DNA of 64,000 nt from Parus major (Eukaryota; Chordata; Aves; Passeriformes; Paridae), in contig NC_031799.1 in the NCBI RefSeq assembly GCF_001522545.3, positions 40,354,001 to 40,418,000 of the forward strand. The letters run 5' to 3'. A model generated the notes under the pieces. The model was not told the DNA's origin. It was given only the letters and a program-made list of their open reading frames with translations, and did not search any database. The position numbers and the translations under genes are program-made. Below are positions 37,505 through 49,708 of this stretch, piece by piece. Numbering within the stretch: position 1 is the first letter of the stretch; every line of letters starts with the position of its first letter.

Positions 37505-37568
37505 CTTTCGTTTCTTGAAGGCTCTTTTGGCACCAGGCATGGCTTCACAAACACGACTGATTGCTTCC
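37505..37568 (-). CDS. SHC3: SHC3 exon 3: PTB domain (EAISRVCEAMPGAK)
   Basis: 64-nt exon: one base completing Arg, then EAISRVCEAMPGAKRAFKKRK, ending in phase 0. This is the first helix of the PTB domain and the basic loop after it. The acceptor is tctcttcag. The donor GTATTTTT departs from consensus after +4. Confidence 0.96.
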
Positions 37569-38271
37569 CTGAAGAGACAGAAAAAAGCTTTATGGCAAAA
37601 GAATGTGTGGGTTTCTTCATTATGCTTGAAATGCACTGGAGAGAACAGTTTCAACTGTATTTCTGTTCACAAGTGAGGATAGTTAGCAGGTCAGTTAGTT
37701 TTGCTCTAAAAAAGAAATGGTTCCTCACAGTATTAGAAGGACCTTTTCTCACTGTAAATTAGAATATTGTTCTTAATACCACCTTTCCAGTCTCACTTTT
37801 GTGCATTGCTTAACACCTTCTTAAAAAAAAAAAAAAGTTTCTTTTGAGAGTTAGAAAGCATCATTTTTCTTACTACCATACTATGCACTTTTCCAGTCAG
37901 AACAAAACCACCAGACTTTGGTATCAGAACCCTAAAATATTCCTGATAATGCGTACATTCTATACAGTACATGAGATGTACAACATTTTAATTTGTACTA
38001 GTTCAATACAGTCTGAATAGTTTATTAGTGGCCTTATGTGTGCATTATAGGGAAAATTATTGCCATCAATATTTTGCTTCATTTTTTTAACATTGCTTCA
38101 TTCTTCCCATTGTGCTCAGGTTGCCTGGAAGAAATGTATTTCCAAAACTTATTTGAATAGATACCTTTTCATGGAAGAGTAACCGTACACCACAAAAACT
38201 CCTGAATCAAATCATATTGCTCCAAACAAATCTTACAGTTCCTTTCAGTATTTAGCAATTTATTATTTGAA

Positions 38272-38298
38272 TGGTCAGTCTGGTCAGTCTGGTCAGTG
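38272..38298. repeat. 9-bp triplication
   Basis: Three tandem copies of tggtcagtc, the last ending in g. Short local repeat in SHC3 intron 2. Confidence 0.85.
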
Positions 38299-38511
38299 TT
38301 TAGAATTTGCTCCTGTACACACACAGGTCTTCCCACTCACCACTAGGTACAAGGCTTTAATATGTTTGCCATGCTGCAAGACAGAATGGTTTTACAGGAA
38401 CAAGCAAAGTTGACTCAAAACCTTGTTTAACTATTTTTAATATGTATTGAGACTAACAGCACATTATATATAGAGAAAAAAACATGTAAATAACACATAT
38501 TTTATGCAAAA

Positions 38512-38590
38512 GCCCCCAAAACTCAAAACCAAACTAATGAACCAAAAAAATCGAACCAAAAAAAACCAACCAACCAATCAACCAAATGGG
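38512..38590. repeat. CCAAA/CCAA-rich low-complexity patch
   Basis: A and C only over long stretches, including ccaaccaaccaatcaaccaa. Low-complexity sequence in SHC3 intron 2. Confidence 0.65.
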
Positions 38591-40085
38591 AAACAATGAA
38601 CTACAAGACAAAGAACAGTCAAAATAATAAAAACCTTGAAACATCATCTGGATAAAGATATAAATTATAGTAATTTTATGCCATATGCCATATATTTCAA
38701 CTATGTACAGGATCAATATGTGAGTCAGGAGAACAATGCCATACACTTATATCAGCATTCAACTTATATTGGCTCAGCAAATGTTACAAATTATATCAGG
38801 TGGCAATCAGTAATTGCTATATAATTATGCCATGTTTGCTTTTAGCTTGGACCCAATCCAAAGTTTGAACCACCTGGAAGAATCACATTTTATTGGTTGG
38901 GGGAGATGGGTATTTGTAGGAATGGAACACACACCTTGAACCAGGTTTAGAGTCCTGCCATTCTGAAGAAGTGTGAGATTTATAGCAAGAAATAGTTAAA
39001 AAATCTTTCAAGCACACTATCTTTTCTTCAGGTCTAGAGGAGAGGTTGTTTGTTCCATAACTTGTCTTATGCCTTTTTTTCCCCCTCACTTACATTAAAC
39101 CCTGCCTTGCATATGCACTCAGACCATTTTACCTACAACACCCCATTTCATGATTTGACACCTGTATTTAGTTCCCACTTTTACCACTTTTTTTTTTTAC
39201 TCCAAACAAGTTAAATTAATTACTAGATTTTCTTACAGAGCAAGTAAAAAGCAATTGGTTTAAAAGAAACATGTATGATGCATCTCAGAAAGCACAGCAA
39301 GCATCACCATGATACAGATAGCTATCACCATGATACTGAGACAAGGGTTACTCCTGAAAATTAAACCAGGGAAAAGTAAATAGTACACCTCTCAAAAGAA
39401 AAATTCACCAAAAATGTTTTTCTTTGACTCAAGAAACTGGCATCATCTTTTACAGAGTCTTCTCTGGCTACTGAGCTAAAACTTGTGGTTTCCTATCTCT
39501 CTCTTCTGCTGAAACAAATCCTTTGGTGTTAATAGAATGAGAAGTCAGGCCACTGGAAGTCTCCAGCCCACTTCAGTCTTTCAGACCCATGCCTCTTGCT
39601 TCACCAGGTGTGTCTTAGTTTCCCAGGCATTTTGACTGCACGTTGCTCTCACAGAGACATCACCCACAGTTGTCACCTCCTTGTCTCTTGCAGTGGTCCA
39701 ACTGGTGCACTGAGATATCTCGTAGGTTTTGCCTCTCACAGAAAGGACTTGGGTTTCTGAGATATATGTTTGAGGGACAAATTATTCTATCATTTCCTTT
39801 CTCTTCCTATTTGCCCCCATCATCTTCTCTCTCTAGTGACAGCATGGAACTTACAGAAAGACAAGGGGATTTTCAGGCCACTGCACCCAACAAATGTGTG
39901 CAATCTTGCTACTTTTATCGTTTTATTTTTATAGGAGGGCTGGGTCTTGTAGCAGTTCTGCCACTACCTCTCCTATCTCCCAGCTCCTGATAACCAGACA
40001 TTAAGTGTGCTACTCAATAGATTCATCTGACTCAAGGACCTTGTTGACCAAAACTGCCACTTGAGCATAGGAGAGGAGATACACT

Positions 40086-40147
40086 AGCTGGAAAGGATGA
40101 AGCCCAGGGCAAGCCTCGCACTCCCAGTCTTGGCAGAGCAGAGAAGA

Positions 40148-40184
<37 letters not shown>

Positions 40185-40189
40185 GGAAA
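40086..40189 (+). mobile_element. poly(A)-tailed insertion with 9-bp flanking duplication
   Basis: The word agctggaaa occurs at 40086-40094 and again at 40181-40189. Between the copies lie 57 nt of unique, GC-richer sequence (40095-40151) followed by a run of 30 A (40152-40181, the last A shared with the second copy). A poly(A) tail abutting a target-site duplication is the signature of retroposed RNA. The 57-nt body has no hexamer and matches no RNA I recognise, so the source is unknown. A chance repeat next to an A run is the alternative. Confidence 0.5.
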
Positions 40190-40614
40190 TCCTGGGCTAC
40201 ACATCCTCTCACTGAGTAAAAAAAAGCACTATACAATTTCCAGCTATCTGTCTTCCTTTTGGTAAGACACCTCAGTTTTACAGAACTCAATGTTCCCAAA
40301 GACTGTGGGAAGACTGGGAGTCTGTGGGTTTTGAACCTCTATGAACACTACATGTATTCAAGCAACTGCAAAGTTCAAATTAACAATGCTTTTAGTGAAA
40401 ATGCTGGGAACTTCAGAAAACATATTCATAGAGTAATTCTGTGTAATCAAGGTCAGAGTGTCCTGGCAGCAACTCTTTGCATGCCTGCAACAGAAGGCAC
40501 AGTACTTTTCCTGCGTGGGAGTTAAGGAGTCTAAAAGCAGTATTTGAAGAAAATAATAAGAAAAAGGTTGACTGAACATCTGTCACTGCACTGATATGCA
40601 TTTTATCCAAGGGC

Positions 40615-41050
40615 TATCAAGATGATTAGAGGGATGGAGATTTCCTATGAGGAGAGGCTCAGAGAATTGGGATTGTTCAGCCTTGAGAAGTGAAGGCTTT
40701 AGAGTGAACTAGCATGGCCTTCCAGCACCGGAAGGGAGCCTACAAGAAAGGTGAAGAGAGAGTTTTTACAAGGGCATTTAATGATAAGAGGAGGGGAATG
40801 GCTTCAAACTGAAAGGGTAGGTTTAGATAAGATGTTAGGAAGAAATTCTCCACTGTGAGGGAGGTGAGGCACTGGAACAGGTTTTCCAGAGAAACTGTGT
40901 GTGCCCCATTCCTGGCAGTGTTCACAGCCAGGTTGCATGGGGTTCTGAGCAAGCTGGTCCAGTGATAGGTATCCCTGCCCATGGTAGGGGGATTGGAATT
41001 AAATGGTCCTTAAGGCCCCCTCCAACCCAAACCATTCTGTGATTCTATGA
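40615..41050 (+). mobile_element. CR1 LINE 3' end, about 436 nt
   Basis: Well-preserved 3' part of a CR1 element. It has the cctatgaggagaggctcaga-like stretch near 40640-40665, the ttgttcagccttgagaag block, the gaggcactggaacaggtttt block near 40865-40885, and the closing ccaacccaaaccattctgtg stretch ending at attctatga (41042-41050). It is a typical 5'-truncated copy, younger-looking than the one at 5525-7228. It lies antisense to SHC3 in intron 2. Confidence 0.93.
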
Positions 41051-44000
41051 CAGTTCCCTGACTACTCTGTTCAGAATATTCTACATCAGTTTGGGGGTGA
41101 AGTTGTGCACAGATAGCCAGATAGCCTGGTGATGTGGAAAGGATGGCCCTAAAGATTCTTTCCAGCTTGTATTGCCAGGTAGGACAGGGCAGATGTGACC
41201 ATTTTATTTTTAGCAAATCAAATTTGCAAATGCCTCAGCAGCACAAATATCTGAGAGACAAATCAAGCCCAGGAACTAGGCTGAGCATGCCATCACCTGA
41301 CCTGTGCATGGAAACAGTTGACTAAGGAAGGCAAAACCAAAAAGTTCTGTATACATCTGCATGCCTAAATATTGCACAATTTGGAAAAGTTGGATGTGAC
41401 TAAATTTGCTTCAGTTCTAATAAGAAAATTACTTGACACAGACACCCACTACACCTTTCTAAGCCACATCCTGCTTCATTAGCTAGACTCAGATAAAAAT
41501 CAGTGTAGAGTTATGCCAATCTCTTATAAAATTAGTTACTGTACTGTCTGCAGTAGGGACCACATGCTGAGTTCCAAATCTGCCCAGGAGTATTTTCTAC
41601 TTTGCAGATGGTCATACTGTGGAGTCATTTTCTTGGCACAAAACATGTTGTGTATTTTGAATATAATTTGAGCATTCAAGTGTATTCAGTACAAAATCAC
41701 CAATACTCATTTTCTGAGATTGACCTATACTGCTTTAAAGTGGCTTGACATTTGAGACAGAGAAAAGGACATGTTACATTGCCATTTAGTTCCATTAAGA
41801 AGGCTAATGCCCTGGTATCGTTCATAGCTTTAGTGATATTTTATTCTGTTATATAAAGTAGTCCACTCAGGAAGCTTGAATGTGTTCCTCTATGAAACAT
41901 CATCCCATGAAAATACTCTTTATTTTTTTGATTGTGCTGTTCCTGTCCTTAATTAATATTATTTAACTGATTAAACTCCAGAATTCTGGAACTCATATTT
42001 CAGGGAAATTACATACACATAGAAAAAGCACAAATTTTCTCAGCATATTTGGAAAAAGTAAAACCATCTCAAATAATGAGATGAGAAAATGTGATTATGT
42101 TTTAGTCTGAAATATTTTGTATCAAAATATTTAAAAACTACCAATACTCTCTTGTTAAGGTATTCTGGTGTCCTGTAGTTCCCTAGTTTACTTCTCCCCA
42201 TCTCAAAAGCTTAGGACTTCACAGGCTGAAAATCACACATCAAAAGACCAACTTTCTAAATGGAAGAACTGTTCAGAAGGCTCACAGTTATTTCGTAACA
42301 GCATTAAGTTCCTGTCAGTATTAATCATTACCAAGTATTGTACCAGTATTTTCTGGAGGGAAACAAGGTCTGCAATAAATTTAAAAACAACTTGCTTATG
42401 AGAAAATAAATTAAAAAAAAAACAAAAAACAACAACAGAGACCAAAATTACATTTTTAGAAGTATGTTTAATAATTGAAATATTTTTGTTCATTTGCAAA
42501 ACAGGCAAAATGAGCATGGGCTGTCTGAAGTAGCACAGGGGACATTCCCAATCTCTGAAGACTAAACTAGTATTTGAAGTCAGATTGACCATGTCTGGAG
42601 GATGCAAGGCTGAAGAAGTAGCTAAGGAGAACAAATCAAAGGTATGGAAAGGAAGGGGAGGCTAACTCTGCGGCAAAGATGCACCTACTGCCACGAATCC
42701 AGAGTACCATGCAACAACACCCCCGAGGGAAAACCCCCACAGAAACTGGTGCAGAGACCAAGCAACGCCATTTGTCACCATCCTGACTGAAGTGAAGTCT
42801 GTCTTGGTGGGAAGCCTGGAAGAAAACTTTTGTAGAAAAAGGTGACATCAAGCAGATGTGTCACACAAGCCAATGTCACTGGTAGAGCAAGGAGACGGTA
42901 ACTCTTCTTTTCCTTTTTTTCAGCTCCCCATTCTGTTTCTTCAAGTGGCATTTACTCGCATGTAGAAAATCTAAAAGCAGAAAACGAAAGGAAGCTGGCC
43001 AATTTAATTTTTGGTTTATTGAATAAACTTTATACACTCAAGTGGTTGGCTTTGGCAACTACTAGGCATAGAATACCACAAGTCATTAGATATGCAGAAT
43101 GCAATCTATCTAATGATAGTTGTTCTCATGCTCCTGAATCTTCAGTGTGAAACTTCCATTAACCTAAGAGAAACCAATGCAGTTTGAAGGACTATTTTGC
43201 TTGTATCGGCAAAGAAACTTTTTATCCATTGGTATGCTCAATGCTGTTCTCAATATTTGTAAATTAACTAACTTTTTAAGGAATATTCGAGACAATTTGT
43301 ACTATTTGTACCTTCTTTCATAACATGCAAGTAAGTTTCAGAAAACCCAGTTTCACTCAACAGTAACAGAAAAATCTACCTGATCTTGATGATTTCTTCC
43401 AATACAATAGTTCTGAGCAATAGTCTTATTCTAAGAAATTAATTGTATATCCTACTGGCACACCTTAGATATATCTTTTAACTCTGCATGCATATGCAGC
43501 TTTTATGAACATAAAGTAAGGGTATATGAAACCTTGGTGTTGAATGTACAGCTACAAAACCTTCCTTATAGACAACCCTCCAACTGTCAAGAATATAATT
43601 AATGACACAAAAAAAACATCTAAAAAAATGTACTTTAACATTTAGATATGCTAAGTAGCTCAATCCTTTAACATCTTTTATGACCTTCTGGCTTTTTTTC
43701 CACTCAGCCTGGTCCCTAGCTACTTATCATAGTACTGGTCAGAGAAATGGAGAGAGAATTTAAAACTGTTTTCTGTTGCTAAATCAGGATCATAGTAATC
43801 TCCAAACTGGGCCCAGCTTCACGTCATTTACTAAAATATTTTCTCTCAAGGAGTAGATATTAGCAAATATTTCAAAGGTAGACACAGGAAAATTTACAGA
43901 AGTAGAGTGAAAACATTTAGTTTAACAAATATTTTTGTCTAATGCCTAACTGGCTTCATGTCCAAAGCAGAACTTTGGAGACAGGTATCTTACAAAAGCT

Positions 44001-47000
44001 CCATGTAAGATAGATGACACTTTATAAGTATCTGGGCTGTGTATGTCAAGAAGGACTGTTCAGTGTTGATTAACTGTCTGGTGTGGCTGGACATGTCATG
44101 TGAACACCACACAAATTCCTTATGCCATCGACTCTTTGTGTAATCACACTGCAAAGTGCTATTAGCGGAACTTGAGAGTGTCTTGGTTTCCAGGTTTCTG
44201 TCAGTTGATAACTTTGTACTGCAATTTGTATTAAAATCATGTTAAGACCACTCTGCTTCAGGTCCTGCTTCTGCAGACCCATGTGGAGTCACCAACTTTC
44301 TGAAAATTCAGGATACGGTGATATCCATAACTGCTTCCCTGACTATTTGGCTTCCAACTTTCCACCTTCCCCATCCTCCAAGAGGCTCTTTGTTTTCTTA
44401 CAAAGACACATGGACTGGGGGAGCTCAATTAATTGCTCTCTGGCTTTGCATTACTATATATTAGTAAAATTATTCCAAATACTAGGTAACAACTTCCACG
44501 CTAATACTACATTGAAAAGGAAAGATTCCTGCCTTAGGCACACAAAAACCTATTTATCCTACCCCATTTCTGTGCTAATAACAGTTTAAGTAGGAAATGT
44601 AAATTTTTTTCAAACTATCAGGCATTATATCTGCCATTGCCCCACTTAAAGGTGTGCTGTATGAATTATAAGGATGCCTCCATCCACTTTTGAGACTCCT
44701 GCTTCCTGGTGAACCAAGCAGCAGCCAGAACCTCATGCTTCCCACAGCTTTGACTCTGAAGTAACTGTGCCCACCTCTTCCTGCAACTGCAAATGTACAA
44801 TGTGTTCTGCCATGTCCTAAGAGCCACCCCACAAGCAGAGTTCACATGGAAGAAGGCAGAGATAAAACACACTCACCTTTAAGAAAGACAGCATGTTAAG
44901 GAGGACACTGAATACAGAATTTACTGCAGATAACAGATTACCTATCTGCCTTCAAAAATCACAGGAGACACATTCTTGCTTTTCAATGTCTTCCACCCCT
45001 TTTTTCAGTGATGCTTGCTCATAGTTTCTGCAAACAACACAGATACAGGTGAAACACAACATTAACTGAACTGCTTCATATTGTTTAGCATTGGACTCAA
45101 ATACAACTCTAAAATTTGGATTTCCACCATCTCTCCTCCAGGGATATTGGCATAAATTGATTTGGCTCAATAATTTCATTAATAAAGTTCAGTGCTCAGA
45201 TTTGGAGAGGAATACATTTCAAGCTGGTCATCCCAATAGAGTTAATGTAGAGGATTGGGATCAGAGTTTGGATTTGGGTCCACTGCAGATATAAGGTATT
45301 TCCTTCTACCTATTGCTATTAAAACAGCATGCAACACAATATTTTACTTAGCATGGGGATGTGTGACTTTATGATGCTGCATGCAGTAAACTGATGACAT
45401 TCAATTAAATGCCAGTGAACATGCATCCTTGTAGTGCAGACTCAGATGTACAACAAACTGTGAGTGCAACAGCTAATTCAAACCAGTGAGTAATTCACTC
45501 ATGCATACAACACAGAAGTGAGGACTCATTATTCTACTACAGCTTTAACGATAAGCATACAAACATATTACATGAGCTGCAAACACTGCACATGTTGCAA
45601 AAGAATTTTACCTGATTTTTTACTTATTTTTTTTACAAAAAGCCTGAAGGCACAAAGGGCTAGGCCACAGAAGCTTAATAGTGGCCCCTTTCTATGACGA
45701 CGCCGGTAGGTTTCAGATGAACTTTAACCACTTGCCACCCGTGGTTAGCTCAGTAGCCTTGTCTGCTAGTCCTCCTCTTCCTCCACTATGTTGAAAATTA
45801 AATGCTTTTGTTTCTCTTGCTGCCCAAGAAAGTAATTTTGACTTCTTATGTGTTTCAAGAATTATCACTGGGTAATTAAAGATGCAACACAGTGGCTTCA
45901 GCTGGTTTTGATTTATCATTATGTGTAACTGCTGACCGTTGTCTGGCGCATCCTCTTATTTGCTCAAGAATTCACAAGACATTACATTCATTACAGGAAA
46001 GAATAAATACAATACAACTGATTAATACTACTCTAGTTCTTCTATTTCCCCTGTAGTGAGAGAATCTTGAGACTTCGTATGTATAATGATAAAGGCAAAA
46101 ACTGTGATAAATTTTACATAACTGTTCATTTTTCCTCCAACTCAAAATTAGGGCAGTAATACCAGTGCAAGGCACCACCAAGGTTATTAAGATCTGATGA
46201 AGAGTATGCCAAGTGAAAATGTTTGCTCACTGCTTTCACATACAGATAAATGTATTGCTGCAAGTTTTAACATATTAGTGTACAAAAAGTGAAAAGGCAA
46301 AAGAAACAAATTACAGGATAGGATAGGTTAGACAGCATTAGACGGCACAAATTGATATTTCACAGGACTGCAATAAGGAAAGACTACTGAATAAACTATT
46401 TACTCTGGGGCTTTGATGCAGCTCCTGAAATTGAAGCCAAAGTTCTTCATTTGTCAGATACATCCATGCATGCACACTGATGTATATACTTTCCTAATGC
46501 ATTATAACAGCTGTGATTTTCAAAGCCATTCAAATAATCTACACAACCTTTTCCCATGAATTTCTTATCTGTAATTCACCAGATAAGTGGAAATCTCAGT
46601 CCAATTTTTAAGTAATTTCTAAGTGCTCACTCAATAATTTAAGTGCCATTTTCAAGCACCTAATTCATTTAATCACAGAGTTGTCTGTGACTGGGACTAA
46701 CAGTTTGTCTAAAATAATACTAGGAGTTTTCAAGCAGAGCAAGAGACTACATGTCTTACCCTCCCATTACTAAGCCCCACAAATTTTTTCTTCCAGGAGT
46801 TGATGCTGCTTATTTCACTTTGGGGATTTGTTCATCCTCAAAGCTGACAGAGACATAAAGCAAGATACGCAATAACTGGAAGGCAGAAAAAAAGGCAAAT
46901 TTAGGATTCCTAATAACTGACTTCCTATGTTTAAGCTCTGCAACACAGAGAAAAAGCAAGGTTAAGAAAGGAGGCAGGGATAGGCATGTGATACAGTGCT

Positions 47001-49637
47001 AGAAAGGGAGTAAGTGCTTTGTATGTCTGAAACATACATGCCTACTTATTAGGAAGAAATCCAGGCTTCCACACTAAATCAAGTAACTTGACTCATTTTC
47101 TCTGTTTTTTAATCATACTTAGTAAATACTGCATAATGCTAAGAGTCATACCAGTCCAAGACAGATCACTTTCTTCTATGACTGGTTTTGAATATTTTGA
47201 AAAAATAATAGTTCGAACAGGTGTGATACATGCAGTAAGATCAATTTATAAAGTTGTGGGTCAGAAGCAGATTGCAGCTGCTGTGTTGTCTGTTTCTCTG
47301 GTTAGAGGAAACAGCATAGAGAGGTTTACACAGAGAAGCTTTTACTTCAGCTATAGACCCAGACTCCTTGGCTGACGCAGTCATGGCTAACGCTACAGAC
47401 CTAAGCCTTGGTCGCACCACATCAGAAGCAATCAGGCTACCAGGACAGTTTTTTTTTGCTGGTGGCAAGCTGCAGAGAAATCAGCAATGGATGTACCTAG
47501 AAATACATGTATGATGTAGTAGATATAAATGTAATTTTTAAATGTGTTTATTTTATTTGCAATCAAAGGGCTGCACAGACCATTTGGTATCAGATGTCTT
47601 CTTAAGAACGAATTGGTGCCCATAATATTAGAACAGCAGCCTTATTAGAATTCAGTACATACCTTGAGGCCTGCATTATGTTTCTTAAAATACACCAGAA
47701 AGTTAACTAGCATGTGTGAATTTTAGCAATTACTTAATAATACTTTCTTAAAACAGTAGGCTTGTACATGAAACACTACATAACAAAGCATGTGAGAGCT
47801 GAAAACCTAGGACATGACAAAGGGCTTTTTAGAGCCAGATGAATTAAAGAAAGGCACGTTAGTATTCTAGGTCCTGATTCCAGAGCACTGTTTTATGATA
47901 AACAGAAAATTGTAAATGCAAAATAAAAAACAAAACAGGAAGATACGGCTCCTTGCTTGAAAAAAAAAAATAATTCTGTGCTCTAGATATAATTAGAGGA
48001 AGGTGGGATAACAAAATTATTTCATGTAGTGAAATATACTATAACTTCAACAGAAAAAAATATAATTCCAAGTTTGTTTCACAGTAAAAGCTAATAAACT
48101 TTTTGGTTTTTTATTAGAGGAACTACAAGGCAAAGCTATTTTGTTTGTGTAGACCATATTGTTTCAGATCACCAAATATGCTTATGTATTCATGTCAGAG
48201 TAGTGCCTTTAAGCTAGATAATAAGAAAAGTAGAACACTATTACAACGAAGGCATACAGTGAAGGAAACTGTGCAGAAAAATTAGGATGAATTAACTTCC
48301 AGATATAGAAAACAAACCAAATAATTATCACAACTGTTTTGTAAGCCAGCATCATTGAATTTCCAAGTGGTAAACATAAATGTACCACCTGCATTGAAAC
48401 TACAACTCTGCTTAGAAATTAAATAATTATTAAAGGTCAGTGCTGAAATACATCAGAAATGTACATGATACATTTTTAAAAGTAAAGTAGTAAAATTATC
48501 AAATGCTTCCATAGTCTACATTGCTTGAAAAACAGGATTCTGTCATTTACCTGTCCTTTGGCTTCTGCGCCTCTCATCAGTGCAGTATCTTGACAAATTA
48601 ATGGTTAACTTTTTGTGAGGCCTTACATGGCCCAATTCAAAGCTGTTGTATGCAAGTGTAACTCAAAGTCAATACATATAGACCATATGATTAGCATCCA
48701 AGCCTAAAAACAAGTGATTTTTCTCATTTAATAAAATTCTTACAGTATGATATATGGCTTATGACAGATTTATTTACTGTCAGCTGTAAGATGCCTCAAA
48801 GAGGTGAAATTCAACCACTGTATCCAGTCACATCATTTTACGTGTGTTTCTTTGAAAAGGATTTCTTTATCATTTCAATTCCTGAATTTGAAAAAGTGGT
48901 CTCCATTTGCTACATGATGCCAGTGCTACATTCCTCTGAAATAATAACTCAGCTTTCCAAGTGAAAATGCCTGCAAAACACCATTCCTATAGTTCTCAGA
49001 AAATATTAGAAAAAAATAATTCATGAACACTTCTACTTCTCTAGTGTTGTACTTATATATTGCTCTTACAAAAATACCATGACACATTTAAAGGAACTGT
49101 CATAAGAACCTAATACAAGGCTATTGTTTCTTACATACAGTCTGAAAATGAAGTAATTCTCTCTTTCGTTGTCTCTGGTATCATTGTGGTGATATATTTT
49201 CCTTTATATCCTTTGTACAGATAGTTTATAATCTGACAACCTTCGTAAGAAATTACTATAAAGACCCATAAGCATGGGGCTCCATACCAGCTCCCTAGAT
49301 TAATTTTGAGATCATAGATTTTAAGCATATTCTAATTCTCACTGTCTTAATTGTCATAGATTGGTACCCAGAAAAGTCCCTCACCTGGCATAACAAAGAG
49401 GTTAAAATTTTCTAAGGTAGCTCCTGGCATATCATAAATCCACATAGAAAATAGCCTTTAAGTCCTTTTGAAACTATTTATATCATGCAAGGGATTTACA
49501 TGTAAAATCAAAACTTAAAAGTGGATTTATGGTATCCAAAAATCCTTTACCATGTGATTTTCCATCTTTCTGGCCTCTTCGCTCTCGGGACACAATTCAG
49601 AAGTTACTTTAAAAAACAAAGTTGTACAAAATCTTAC

Positions 49638-49708
49638 CTTGCAACCTGCATTCTAGTACTGAAGTCAAGAGATCTCATTGACCGTAAGACTTCTATACAG
49701 CCCAAGTA
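49638..49708 (-). CDS. SHC3: SHC3 exon 2: N-terminal strand of PTB domain
   Basis: 71-nt exon encoding [20 protein letters not shown], then QVA and two bases of Arg that join G of exon 3 (AG|G). It matches the human SHC3 segment, which has TQIT where this gene has MQVA. The acceptor is accttacag before 49708 and the donor GTAAGA. It is the first coding exon of SHC3 in the window and begins in phase 0, so the absent exon 1 should end with a complete codon, probably Lys of TYVVK. Confidence 0.96.

Larger units (their letters stand above)
37569..49637 (-). other. SHC3: SHC3 intron 2
   Basis: 12,069-nt phase-2 intron, donor GTAAGA. It contains a 9-bp triplication at 38272-38298, a CCAAA-rich patch at about 38512-38590, a poly(A)-tailed insertion at 40086-40189 and a CR1 3' end at 40615-41050. 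A weak tRNA A-box-like stretch near 45743 is not a tRNA gene. The part at 42640-42850 is richer in G+C, with no gene recognised. Confidence 0.7.

Noticed and set aside
45738..45775. tRNA-like A box (gtggttagctcagtag) on the + strand
   Set aside because: No matching B box follows at the right distance and no cloverleaf can be drawn. It is at best a fragment of a tRNA-derived repeat.
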